From assembly GCA_032718475.1 (NCBI GenBank), contig JAUCBJ010003799.1:1-27871 (forward strand): a DNA stretch of 27,871 nucleotides, given 5' to 3'. A model generated the notes under the pieces. It was given only the letters and a program-made list of their open reading frames with translations, made no database searches and was not told the origin of the DNA. The stretch comes from Nemertoderma westbladi. Lineage: Eukaryota; Xenacoelomorpha; Nemertodermatida; Nemertodermatidae. This document shows, one piece after another, positions 18,803 to 27,871 of this stretch (the first letter of the stretch is position 1; every line of letters begins with the position of its first letter). The position numbers and the translations under genes are program-made.

Positions 18803-20179
18803 AGGAATACCTGTTCACCACCATGAGTGATCTTCCACAGTAAACCCTTCCTCTCTGTTTCCTAAAGGAATACCTGTTCACCACGGGTGATCTTCCACAG
18901 TAAACCCTTCCACTCTGTTTCCTAAAGGAATGCCTGTTCACCACCATGGGTGATCTTCCACAGTAAACCCTTCCACTCTGTTTCCTAAAGGAATGCCTGT
19001 TCACCATCATGGGGGATCTTCCACAGTCCACCCTTCCACTCTGTTTCCTTAAGGAATACCTGTTCACCACCATGGGTGATCTTCCACAGTAAACCCTTCC
19101 ACTCTGTTTCCTAAAGGAATGCCTGTTCACCATCATGGGGGATCTTCCACAGTCCACCCTTCCACTCTGTTTCCTTAAGGAATACCTGTTCACCACCATG
19201 GGTGATCTTCCACAGTCCACCCTTCCACTCTGTTTCCTTAAGGAATACCTGTTCACCACCATGGGTGATCTTCCACAGTAAACCCTTCCACTCTGTTTCC
19301 TTAAGGAATACCTGTTCACCACGGGTGATCTTCCACAGTAAACCCTTCCACTCTGTTTCCTAAAGGAATGCCTGTTCACCACCATGAGTGATCTTCCTCA
19401 GTAAACCCTTCCACTCTGTTTCCTTAAGGAATGCCTGTTCACCACCATGGGTAATCTTCCTCAGTAAACCCTTCCACTCTATTTCCTAAAGGAATGCCTG
19501 TTCACCACCATGAGTGATCTTCCTCAGTAAACCCTTCCACTCTGTTTCCTAAAGGAATGCCTGTTCACCACCATGAGTGATCTTCCACAGTAAACCCTTC
19601 CACTCTATTTCCTAAAGGAATGCCTGTTCACCACCATGAGTGATCTTCCACAGTAAACCCTTCCACTCTATTTCCTAAAGGAATGCCTGTTCACCACCAT
19701 GAGTGATCTTCCTCAGTAAACCCTTCCACTCTGTTTCCTAAAGGATTGCCTGTTCACCACCATGAGTGATCTTACACAGTAAACCCTTCCACTCTATTTC
19801 CTAAAGGAATGCCTGTTCACCACCATGAGTGATCTTCCTCAGTAAACCCTTCCACTCTGTTTCCTTAAGGAATGCCTGTTCACCACCATGGGTGATCTTC
19901 CACAGTAAACCCTTCCACTCTGTTTCCTAAAGGAATGACTGTTCACCACCATGGGTAATCTTCCACAGTAAACCCTTCCACTCTATTTCCTAAAGGAATG
20001 CCTGTTCACCACCATGAGTGATCTTCCTCAGTAAACCCTTCCACTCTGTTTCCTTAAGGAATGCCTATTCACCACCATGGGTGATCTTCCACAGTAAACC
20101 CTTCCACTCTATTTCCTAAAGGAATGCCTGTTCACTACCATGGGTGATCTTCCACAGTAAACCATTCCACTCTGTTTCC
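18803..20179 (-). repeat. 60-63-bp minisatellite, about 22 units
   Basis: The unit GGAATGCCTGTTCACCACCA, TGAGTGATCTTCCACAGTAA, ACCCTTCCACTCTGTTTCCT, AAA repeats head to tail. Variants include GGAATACC, CACGGG (three bases shorter), CAGTCCACCC and TCCTTAAGG. The unit of 63 bases is 21 codons, so the minus strand stays open for 196 codons (MVVNRHSFRKQSGRVYCGRS pattern) over 18795-19385. No start context, splice signal or homology supports translation. The array ends at a SINE. Confidence 0.95.
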
Positions 20180-20348
20180 CAAGTTGCCTTGGTTCCCATT
20201 TATCGACCACTGAAGGATGAAAGCCGGGGTTGGGCTAGGCTGCAGCATTTAAAGCACTGTGCCCAAACAGTGCTGCCCCATCTAGGGATCGAACCCGGGC
20301 TCCCTAATCGGAAGCACAGTAATCCACTAGACCAAGCTGATACCGATG
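20180..20348 (-). mobile_element. tRNA-derived SINE
   Basis: Read on the minus strand from 20348: an A box TGGTCTAGTGG (20324-20334), a B box GGTTCGATCCC (20285-20295) at tRNA spacing, then a non-tRNA body of about 100 bases ending ...GATAAATGGGAACCAAGGCA-ACTTGG. The body contains a small inverted repeat (GCACTGTTTGGGCACAGTGC). The 3' end touches the 60-63-bp minisatellite. No A-tail is visible. Confidence 0.78.
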
Positions 20349-20881
20349 TAATCCTAATGTATTAAATATAACTGGTAATTTATACAGCGGTTTTATAAAT
20401 TATTTATTGTTTTTTTCCTGGCTGAGTATTTTGTCCAGGTGTTCGTGAATTTGGGGGGGGGGGGGGGGGGGGGTTGAGGGGTAGGTGGATGGATGCTGGG
20501 CCACTGAGGTGAAGTATATTCTGGGTCTCTCCTGTCTGAATTCTACCATTTGTCCTTATACTACTGTATAGTGATTTCATTTCGCACTTCATAGCTAATA
20601 ATATAATCTGACCCTATTGGGACTCATCCAGGTACCTAGGATCCAAAGTTCCGCTTTTTTTTTAATTTCCAGAATATCCACGTTTAGCCTTCACATTTGA
20701 ATGCTAGAAAGTTAGAAAACTTTTATGCGTAAATTCTGAACGATGGATCAGTGAAAGATACGTAAAACCAAGGTTGTTGCGATTAAAAAGATATTTAGTT
20801 ACTACAGTAGACAGACATCTAGGCTACTATTTCTAGGCTTAATATAATACAATAACAGCTTTATAAAACAACTCTTCCTAC
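20349..20881. other. Intergenic, one poly(G) tract
   Basis: AT-rich, with 21 G at 20453-20473; no gene recognised. Confidence 0.5.
20453..20473. repeat. Poly(G) tract, 21 bases
   Basis: Uninterrupted G run flanked by AATTT and TTGAGGGG. Confidence 0.95.
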
Positions 20882-20974
20882 CTGATATATCATCTGTAAT
20901 ATAACTCCACCATTCTGGCCAATCTGTATCTCTCCCCCCTGGATAAAGAGTACTGGTAGTGATATCTTCACCAT
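20882..20974 (-). other. Orphan exon candidate, 93 bp
   Basis: On the minus strand the block lies between TATATTGTTGTTGCAG and ATCAG|GTAGGAAG, both strong splice signals. It is 93 bases and open in phase 1-1: GEDITTSTLYPGG, RDTDWPEWWSYITDDIS. Trp and acidic residues give it a real-protein look and phase 1-1 exons are common in extracellular modules. The frame also stays open for about 9 codons upstream. I do not recognise the family. It ends about 90 bases from the broken RT of the LINE at 21062, so it could also be element sequence. Confidence 0.4.
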
Positions 20975-21047
20975 CTGCAACAACAATATAATCAGGTCTA
21001 GAAAGTTAGTGATTTCAAATGTATTAGTTTATTCATGAATGTTCGCG

Positions 21048-21093
21048 CTTTGCGTTATTACCATACCAGTATATAAACCCTTTGCGTTATTAC
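21048..21093. repeat. 14-bp direct repeat at the LINE break point
   Basis: CTTTGCGTTATTAC occurs at 21048-21061 and 21080-21093. The minus-strand RT frame ends in this pair, so it may mark a deletion or insertion junction. Confidence 0.8.
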
Positions 21094-22925
21094 ATCTAAT
21101 TGTATCAGTTAAGTTAATAAGGCAGGTGTCTGTAGAATATGATTTACGAAAACCGGACTGAAGTTCATAGATCAGATTTAGCCTACTAAGATGTGCCTCC
21201 AGCTGTAGAAAAACAGAACGTTCTAGAATTTTAGATACAATACTTAAGATACTAACAGGTCTGTAATTACAGGGTTCTACTTTACTATTCTTTTTATACA
21301 GAGGAACAACCTTAGCTAATTTCAGTTCGTCTGGTACTACATTATCTACGATAGAGTAATTAATAATAAAAGTAATAGGCACTTTAAGTACTTCAGCACC
21401 ATCCTTAAGAAAACGGGCAGGTATTAGGTCTAGACCGGTACTTTTTGAGGCTGATAGGCTAAGTAGATTTTGAAAAACGAAATCCTCAGAAACGGGTTTT
21501 AAAAATAACTTTTCTGAATTTTGTAACTTTTCTAAATAAAAATTATTTAGAGTTTCGGACCCTATACTATATTTATTACTTGATAACGGTAACTTCTTAA
21601 CTAAATTAGAGGCAACATTAGTAAAATAATTATTAAATAAATTACTAACTAGAGTATGATCATGAATCAGCTCACCGTTATCTTTCAGAACAATATTCGA
21701 TTTAGATTTAAGGTTTTTATAACCTAAAGATTTTAGGGTAGACCATAGACTTTTAGGATTATCTTTATTCTCATTTATTTTGTTGTACAAATATTCAGAT
21801 TTAGCTTTTTTTATTTCCCGTTGGACAAGGTTTCTATATTTGCAGTAATTATTATAATCAGCTAAAACACGGTATTTCCTAAATTTATACAAATAGTTAT
21901 CTCTTTCTCTGATATTACTAAGAATACCCGAGGTCATCCAGGGCTCAGTGCGTTGTTTAAGACTAATTTATTTAATTGGTGCTACAGTATTAAATGCCTT
22001 TAGAAATATATCTTTAAAAACAGTGTACGCAAGGTTAATGTCACCGGTTCCCAGTCAAAATTAACTAATAAACTTAAAAAGCGTTCCTTGTTGTAATTTT
22101 TCATAGACCTAACTGTTACTGTTTTATGGTCCCCGAAAAAATATTTTTGGGTCTTTCTTGTGCAAAAAACTATAAAATGATCGCTTAGACCTATAGGTAA
22201 AACCCCAGATTGAGAAATAATATCGGTATTATTACAAAGGATGTGATCTAGTAAAGTAGAAGTTTTACTGGTAATTCTGGTAGAATCTCGAATAATTTGT
22301 TTTAAACCAAACAAATTTAAAATACTTTGGTACTGTTTACATATGGGGGATGCTTTGTGATGGTAACAGATATTAAAATCACCTAAGAAATATATTACAC
22401 AGTCTGACCTAAGATTACATAAAATTGTATTTTCAAAATTTTGCAAAAAATCCGATTGTTTAGGGGGTCGATATAAAGTACCGAAAAAAATAGGTTTAGT
22501 TTTTAGGAAGAAAAAGTTCCACCAGTAAAACTTCGTCACAAGTCTCTAAATCTTCCCTACGATTAAAAGCTAAATCATATCGAATGTAAGTACAGACACC
22601 ACCACCGTGTCTGTCCCTATCCTTACGTAAAACTACGTAATTATCAATATAAATTTCTCCATCAGAAACGCTATCATCGAGCCAAGTTTCAGAGATTGTT
22701 AAAACTGCTGGGTTGGATTTATTGATTAAAATACGAATTTCGGAAAGTTTGGGAAGCAGAGATCTTGCATTTAAATGCAAAAAATTCAGACCTTTTTTCC
22801 TAAAAAATTTAAAAGTTTCACTCTCAGCATCACTTGGAGTTTGCAGAGACGATGTGAGGAATGAATCGTCGGTTTCTGTTTCTAAAATAGTATCATGAAA
22901 GGGAAGTTCGGTAAAAATACAGCTA
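21062..22925 (-). pseudogene. CR1-like LINE, endonuclease and N-terminal RT, 3' part missing
   Basis: Minus-strand ORF2 remnant. Reading from about 22925: an APE-type endonuclease with FLHLNARSLLPKLSEI, ISETWLDD and DRHGGGVCTYIR; after a frameshift near 22512, GTLYRPPKQS, IYFLGDFNI, TLLDHILCN and the GLSDHFIVF motif; after a second frameshift near 22040 and an in-frame TAA at 21968-21970, the linker EPWMTSGI and the RT start (KVVPLYKKNSKVEPCNYRPV, LSIVSKILE, LQSGFRKSYSTDTCL). The RT breaks off at GLYTGMV, before the catalytic motif A. LINE relics usually lose the 5' end; this one lost the 3' half. With the coiled-coil fragment at 24254-24532 it forms one element split by the plus-strand LINE at 22926. 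CR1-like by motif pattern; not functional. Confidence 0.88.
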
Positions 22926-24165
22926 TTGCAGAGAAAACTTGGCACAAGATTGTTTCTGGTGGAGAATAAATTAATGATGGTTGATGCCATCAATGATGCT
23001 GACAACAGTAGGCAATCATCCCAGGCATGGAAATCGATCAACTTGCTTACTGGGCGGAAAAGCCAACCAACCACCAAGGATAAGGCTGAATCACCAGCCG
23101 ATCGCCTCAATGGTTGGAAGGCCCACTTTGAAAAGCTCCTCAATAATGACAGGGTATTGCCTGATAACTTTATAGAAGTAAAAGTGTCTGAGTCTGTACT
23201 CCCAGATATTCCCATTGGCGATATCTCCTTTGCAGAAGTGAAGGCTGCTACAAAGAGCATTAAGACCAATTGTACCAGTGGAGTAGATGGTGCTCCCCCT
23301 AAGGTCTTTAAAATACCTGAGTGTTTAAAGCTCATCTATCCCATCATAGTAGACGTGTACAGAACAACAAGAGTCCCACAAGAAATGAAAACAAATAGGT
23401 TGGTGCCAGTTCTCAAGAAGGGCAACCTAACACTCTATGGTTCTTTTCGGGGAATCTCATTAATCTCGATTGCTGCAAAGCTATACAATAGAATTCTATT
23501 AAATCGCATCAGGGATTCCATTGAGAGACTGCTCCGTGGAAATCGGAATGGGTTCCGTAAAGGTCGTGGGACCATGGAGCCCATTTTGGCACTTAGAAGG
23601 ATAATTGAAGAGTTATCAAAAAAGAAAGACAGGCATCTGGCTGTTATCTTTGTTGACTTCTTCAAGGCCTTTGATTCAGTCTCTCGCTCACGTATGTTCA
23701 GCATACTTTCATTATATGGGATTCCTGACGAAATGATTGCAGCAATCAGATCAGTATGCGATGGTTCGACAACATTTGTGTCTACTGTTGATGGTGACAC
23801 AGAACCATTTGAAGTATTATGGGGAGTCCTCCAAGGAGAGACATTTGCGCCATTCTTGTTCATAATTGTGGTTGACTATGTTCTACGCATGTCCTTAGAT
23901 CATCATAATGATGATGGGGTGATGGTAACTCCACCTACTGGCTCCAGAAGTCGAGGAAATCCTGCCAAGTACCTAACTGATCTAGACTTTGCTGATGACT
24001 TAGGAGTACTCTCAAAATCACTAGAGGGAGCCCAACGGCTCCTCAGCTCCTTAGAATAGGCTGGTTCTAGTGTTGGTCTTTTTATTAACTCCAAAAAGAC
24101 CAAAATTTTCACAGTTAACTTTGAAAGTCCTCAGAAAGTCTCTGAACGGATGAGCATAAGCTCAA
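22926..24165 (+). pseudogene. Plus-strand LINE RT fragment inserted in the CR1-like LINE
   Basis: An open run of 377 codons to TAG 24057-24059, then the same frame continues to about 24165. It shows WKSINLLTGRK and LNGWKAHFEKLL of the pre-RT linker, GFRKGRGTMEPILALRRI, the palm motif A AVIFVDFFKAFDS, GVLQGETFAPFLFIIVVD, and motif C LDFADDLGVL. The first Asp of the FADD box is intact. The TAG falls in ALLSSLE-stop-AG, after which GLFINSKKTKIF continues, so it is a point nonsense. Endonuclease and C-terminus are absent. The family resembles the fragments at 16835 and 17236, and more distantly the LINE at 9695. It lies within and opposite to the CR1-like LINE; exact junctions (about 22926-22975 and 24165-24250) cannot be fixed by eye. 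Confidence 0.88.
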
Positions 24166-24253
24166 TATAAACCCGACTTTATTGTACTAATGATCTCTTA
24201 AGCTATTTCGAGTACACTAGATTGATTTCGTAGCTTGACACGATTGGCGACAA

Positions 24254-24532
24254 CTACCGCCACTGCTTCGGCACCGCTCCCCGTGTTGGATGGCTTTTCG
24301 TAGTAGCTGCGTCTATTTTCTCGTCGATCTTACCATTTAATTCAGCATATAGGTCTTCCTTAATTTTCTTCACAAGGACTTCATTGTTATCCTGTAGTAC
24401 GGACGTTAGTGTTTCTAAACTGATTTCAGAATCTTCCTGAGTTCCGGCGAAGCTACCGCTTCGCACGATTGCTTCCGCAAGTTTATCTTTGTTGTATTTC
24501 CTGAGTAGCTGTTCTCGTGACATTTGTTTCAT
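24254..24532 (-). pseudogene. LINE ORF1-like N-terminal coiled-coil fragment
   Basis: Ninety-two codons starting MKQMSREQLLRKYNKDKLAE, charged and heptad-rich (EVLVKKIKEDLYAEL, KIDEKID), without a domain I recognise. Its orientation and place, upstream of the minus-strand endonuclease once the plus-strand insertion is removed, fit the start of ORF1 of the same CR1-like LINE. It stops at TAG 24254 after VPKQWR. A small host gene is possible but less likely. Confidence 0.5.
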
Positions 24533-24634
24533 TATTCGTATATTAAGACTATCTGTTTCCGGACAATCTCCACTAACTCCAGTTTCACTGTGGGAGTGTG
24601 AGTGTCAGGGGCTAGTGGCTAGTGGCTGAGCTGG

Positions 24635-24685
24635 TTAGCGCTACTGATGATGCCTGTTAGGCCGAAAACGTACGTATAGCGCTGG
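24635..24685 (+). ncRNA. Hammerhead-ribozyme-like motif (type I)
   Basis: The core elements occur in the right order: stem I strand AGCGCTA (24637-24643), CTGATGA (24644-24650), a hairpin GCCT-GTT-AGGC (24652-24662), GAAA (24664-24667), a short palindromic stem III region ACGTACGT (24668-24675), then the NUH triplet GTA (24674-24676) and TAGCGCT (24677-24683). The two stem I strands pair perfectly over 7 bp and extend by two G-T pairs. The cut would fall between 24676 and 24677. Deviations: position 10.1 is T facing C instead of a G-C pair, and an extra A follows GAAA, so activity may be low or lost. A tiny stem III is typical of metazoan retrozyme and Penelope hammerheads that work as dimers. 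Confidence 0.55.
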
Positions 24686-24951
24686 TTCAACCCCCGATGA
24701 CGCGCTTTCTCATTTTTTTCCACTTCTGAACAAACCCATAATATTACGATGAGATACTGCTTGACATTTTATTTGTTTAACATCTTAATGTACATAAATA
24801 ATCGATCCTAGACATGTATTATATTGTACAATATAAACTCTCTTTCTCTTTCTAAATTCAATACCGTAAGATATTTTAGATATTTTAGATAAATTTGTGC
24901 GTTGTAATCTCACTAGGGGGCGACCCCGTCACGTTATCGTGTAAATCCATT

Positions 24952-24977
24952 TTAATAATAATAATAATAATAATAAT
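24952..24977. repeat. (AAT)n microsatellite
   Basis: About eight AAT triplets. Confidence 0.9.
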
Positions 24978-25002
24978 TACACCTTTAGTTTTTTAAGGCC
25001 TC

Positions 25003-25068
25003 ATACGGCGCAGTGGCGAAGTTGTTAGAGCGTTGGACTTGGTACCGAGTTCAATCCTACTTTCCAGT
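25003..25068 (+). mobile_element. Degenerate tRNA-like (SINE head) sequence
   Basis: GCGCAGTGGC ... GTTAGAGCGTTGGACT looks like a D-arm and anticodon-stem start, and GAGTTCAATCCT like a B box, but about 15 bases of the middle are missing. Probably an old SINE head with a tRNA-Lys-like origin. Confidence 0.45.
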
Positions 25069-25488
25069 GAATTATTTTTGGTAGTAAGATGGGTAGTTCA
25101 AGAAGGAGACAGTTCATGCTTTAGTAGACGCGGATTTCGAGCTTGTTGCGTTAGTAACAACTTGGCCCGTAACTTTTTGAATTTTATCAATAATAATTGA
25201 ATTTTATTACTCATGTTGTCGAAAGTATTGGGCACAGTGTGAAGCCGTGCCGAACCTTATGGGTTGAGTGGGTGGAAAAGCAAAGTGTAACAAATAAGTG
25301 TTTTATTCCGCTAACAAGTATTGGCGACTTTAACCGAAAGTAACCGGTAGCTCATAAGTTTCCACGTAAATATACAAACAAGCCAAGGTACCATCTTTGC
25401 CAAGTTTTTAGCAACCATGATCCAGGTTTTTAGTAAAATTTATTCAGAACTCAAATTTAACTCAAATTTGGTCTAACAGAGTTCAAAT

Positions 25489-25703
25489 AACAAACAGTAC
25501 AGTAGCCTAGTAATTTATAGGAATATATTTTCCAAGACTTAAAACAAGGATTGTCTCACTAACAAACAGTACAGTAGCCTAGTAATTGATAGGAATATAT
25601 TTTCCAAGACTTAAAACAAGGATTGTCTCACTAACAAACAGTACAGTAGCCTAGTAATTTATATGAATATATTTTCCAAGACTTAAAACAAGGATTGTCT
25701 CAC
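25489..25703 (+). repeat. 72-bp tandem triplication
   Basis: AACAAACAGTACAGTAGCCT ... AAGGATTGTCTCACT occurs at 25489, 25561 and 25633 with one or two substitutions, so it is recent. Confidence 0.95.
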
Positions 25704-26511
25704 ATTTTCATACTTATTTAATTTATCTCCCATTGGAAAACATAATTAGAATAGAAAAGAGGATTTTATTTTGAGTGCGATAGTCAGATAATGCAAATGA
25801 GTTCGAGATATGTGTTTGATATAACCGATATTGTCAGTGTGTATCAATGGATGTGTCATTAGTAATGTATCAGCCAGTGAGCTGTTCCTAAATGCTTTGA
25901 TTTCTGAGTATTATACAGTATGTGTATCTGCAAAGGGAATGTCTTTGTCAAATTAAACATAAGAAAGTTTATCACATGAACATCAAAACGCGTTTGGTAA
26001 CACCTAATTAGAAATACTTTATTCGTTAAATGTGAATTGGATATTTTTCTCTAATTTTCTGTCGGGAGGGCGGTTCAAAAATTTAAAATTTAATTATAAT
26101 ATATTGTTTCTGCATTATACAAAAAAATATTACCCCCCCCCCCCCCCCCCCAACCCCATTTGGGCCACCACATAGAAGGGGCACCTTATCTGTGAAATAG
26201 CAAACTAATAAAGTGACATTTTGGAAAAAGTCGTGATTTAGTAATATTGAATCCCTCTGGTAGGAGGAGTCAGCCTGTTAATGATCTTTTGCTGTTGTCT
26301 TGGTTAATTCCCTCCAACTGCATTTCGAATTGATTAAGAGTTAATTACATTGAGTCGAGACAGTTTTGTGTTATTGAGACAGTAATGGTTCCATTGTTCT
26401 CGTAACTCGTGCGTCAATCGCCCACACTCCTCGCCCTGGGAACCCGCTGTAGGATGTGAGCTGCTGGGCGTTAGAAATACGAACATCGAGTCGTCAGAAC
26501 TAGAAAGTCAG
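25704..26511. other. Intergenic, one poly(C) tract
   Basis: No gene seen. C19 lies at 26133-26151, and a GC-richer stretch at 26400-26470 has no recognisable content. Confidence 0.5.
26133..26151. repeat. Poly(C) tract, 19 bases
   Basis: Uninterrupted C run followed by AACCCCATT. Confidence 0.95.
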
Positions 26512-27176
26512 CAAGCTGGCTTTAAACGAACCTGTCCCTCAAACCAGTACCCTGAGTGAGCGAAAATGAAAACACGAAAATTGACATCAACTCAACGATA
26601 AAAACAACAGCTGCTGGTACTCATGTGGGCCTAGTATGCTACTATTATTTATTGAATGGATAGGCCCAAACTGCATAGAATTATAATACTTGAGATTGTA
26701 ATGTATTACACCACCAGCTTAATAGCTCTTCCCCCAGTGAATCCTATGGGAATATCTATCAGGTTACTACTCACTGCTATCGATATGATATATCGTCCCA
26801 ACTACACTACGTTTGCCTATGGACGGTCTCCTTATAGCCAGCTTGCTGGCTTTAAACGAACCTGCCCCTCAAACCAGTACCATTAGTAACCGAAAATGAA
26901 AGCACGAAAATTGCCATCAACTCAACGATAGAAACACCAGCTGCTAGTACTCATGAGGGCCTAGTATGCTACTATTATTTATTGAATGGATAGGCCCAAA
27001 CTGCAGAGAAGTATATTACTTGCCAAATTTAATACTATCTCACTCTAACCCAGACAGTAATCAAACATCAACTGTAAGTTTGTATAATGTATTACCCCAC
27101 CAGATGAATAGCTATTCCCAGTGAATCCTATGGGAATATCTATAAGGTAACTTACTACTCACTGCTATCGCTATGT
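26512..27176 (+). repeat. 330-bp tandem duplication, related to the Helitron-like family
   Basis: CTGGCTTTAAACGAACCTG begins copy 1 at 26516 and copy 2 at 26846. Both copies hold CGAAAATGAAAxCACGAAAA, GGGCCTAGTATGCTACTATT, GGATAGGCCCAAACTGCA, and end with GTGAATCCTATGGGAATATC. Copy 2 has about 57 extra bases (near 27025-27080) that copy 1 lacks. The 3' parts resemble 12637-12700 in the Helitron-like element. An inverted pair TGGGCCTA/TAGGCCCA inside each copy could form a hairpin. No coding content. Confidence 0.85.
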
Positions 27177-27227
27177 TAGGTGGGAGGCCAGGTAATTGAA
27201 TTGTAGGCCCAGTGCTAGCGTAGCGAG

Positions 27228-27249
27228 GGTAGGGTCCCGGGACCCTACC
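27228..27249. repeat. Perfect 22-bp palindrome
   Basis: GGTAGGGTCCC is followed at once by its own inverted complement GGGACCCTACC; no spacer. Confidence 0.95.
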
Positions 27250-27521
27250 GTGGAGATTCCCACTTACACTAACTCTGAGAGCATTTTGCCATCGTCAAGT
27301 TCCGTTAAATTAAAAAAATTATAATGACAAGTGCAATAAACCGAATATTAGAAAATATTCGAAGTTGAAGTTGCTTTGGAAAGGAGCCCGACCCCAGACC
27401 AGATACAATCCACATTATCCCAGGCAGGTTGCCAAAGAAAATAAGTAGTAGAAAGGAGACCATATACCCCAACAAAGTGTTGTAGCCAGGCCTCCACCCA
27501 CGTGGCACAGTGGTAGTGTAC

Positions 27522-27543
27522 ATTGGTAGTGTACACTACCAAT
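27522..27543. repeat. Perfect 22-bp palindrome
   Basis: ATTGGTAGTGT is followed by ACACTACCAAT. The left half overlaps a direct repeat TGGTAGTGTACA at 27511 and 27525. An A-box-like TGGCACAGTGGTAG precedes it (27503-27516), so a SINE origin is possible. Confidence 0.95.
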
Positions 27544-27871
27544 AATTCCCTCAGGCACCCACCCCCCCCCCCCCCCCCCCGCGCCCCCATGATAAGGCAT
27601 CATAATATCATACAATGTTCTTAGAAAGCCAGCTTATTACTTAGGCCTATATTATATAATCTCTCAACCAGTTTAATAGTCTGTAATGTAAAGCGATGAA
27701 ATGGAGCCCAATTGACCACTGCAGGGGGCCGCCCACTGGCTCCTGCCTTAGGTTTCTGTGCTTTGATTAGACGACGTCGCTGTGCCTTGCCTGTCAAGCA
27801 GGGTTCAATATATTATACCAATGAAAGATAGCATAAATAAGATAGGCACTCTGACTCTGATGTAATATAAT
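27544..27871. other. Right edge, no gene seen
   Basis: Contains a C19 run at 27562-27580 and no recognisable coding sequence. Confidence 0.5.
27562..27580. repeat. Poly(C) tract, 19 bases
   Basis: Uninterrupted C run followed by GCGCCCCC. Confidence 0.95.

Noticed and set aside
22926-23335. Long minus-strand open frame reaching 23335 as part of the endonuclease ORF
   Set aside because: Above about 22926 it is the antisense of the plus-strand RT fragment; only the lower part has endonuclease motifs.
24612-24700. Plain tRNA gene
   Set aside because: Box A- and B-like words are present but no cloverleaf forms; the hammerhead-like fold explains the middle better.
26656-26886. Plus-strand 76-codon ORF
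   Set aside because: It spans the boundary of the tandem duplication and the second copy does not keep the frame.

Overview
The window looks like genomic DNA of a metazoan, most likely a marine invertebrate; the phylum cannot be fixed from the sequence. Genes are split by GT-AG introns, the base composition is AT-rich, the TAGGCCTA word recurs, tRNA-derived SINE heads and several LINE relics are present, and there is an unusual load of minisatellites and long poly(G)/poly(C) runs. Nothing bacterial or viral is visible.

One host gene is well supported: a plus-strand, three-exon SUMF1 (formylglycine-generating enzyme, FGE), exons 601-1142, 8566-8746 and 11748-12075, with an AATAAA one base after the stop. 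Exon phases join exactly (phase 1, then phase 2), giving about 349 residues with the catalytic Cys pair and the structural cysteines present. The signal-peptide start and the mature protein lie in different frames, so either the assembly has a one-base error or the allele is broken near 661-668.

Intron 1 (7.4 kb) is mostly three tandem arrays: a 44-bp array built from the tail of a LINE, a 47-bp array of about 60 units, and a 50-52-bp array of about 54 units. Every unit of the last carries what looks like a full 3' splice site, and the array runs directly into the real acceptor of exon 2. Intron 2 (3.0 kb) holds a terminal-inverted-repeat element with seven internal 65-68-bp repeats, a 5'-truncated LINE inserted in a 43-bp minisatellite, and an imperfect inverted repeat of about 870 bp.

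Downstream (12.1-27.9 kb) is repeat territory: a Helitron-like element, a second copy of the same LINE, a foldback MITE, tRNA-like SINE heads, a 60-63-bp minisatellite next to a SINE, and a nested pair of LINEs in opposite orientations (21.06-24.53 kb). It also holds a hammerhead-ribozyme-like motif at 24635-24685, a 330-bp tandem duplication and two perfect 22-bp palindromes. Two short, splice-flanked, phase-symmetric orphan exon candidates (13850-13933 plus, 20882-20974 minus) hint at unrecognised genes. The features most worth a second look are the splice-site satellite, the hammerhead-like motif, the conversion of LINE tails into a minisatellite, and the SUMF1 frame break.
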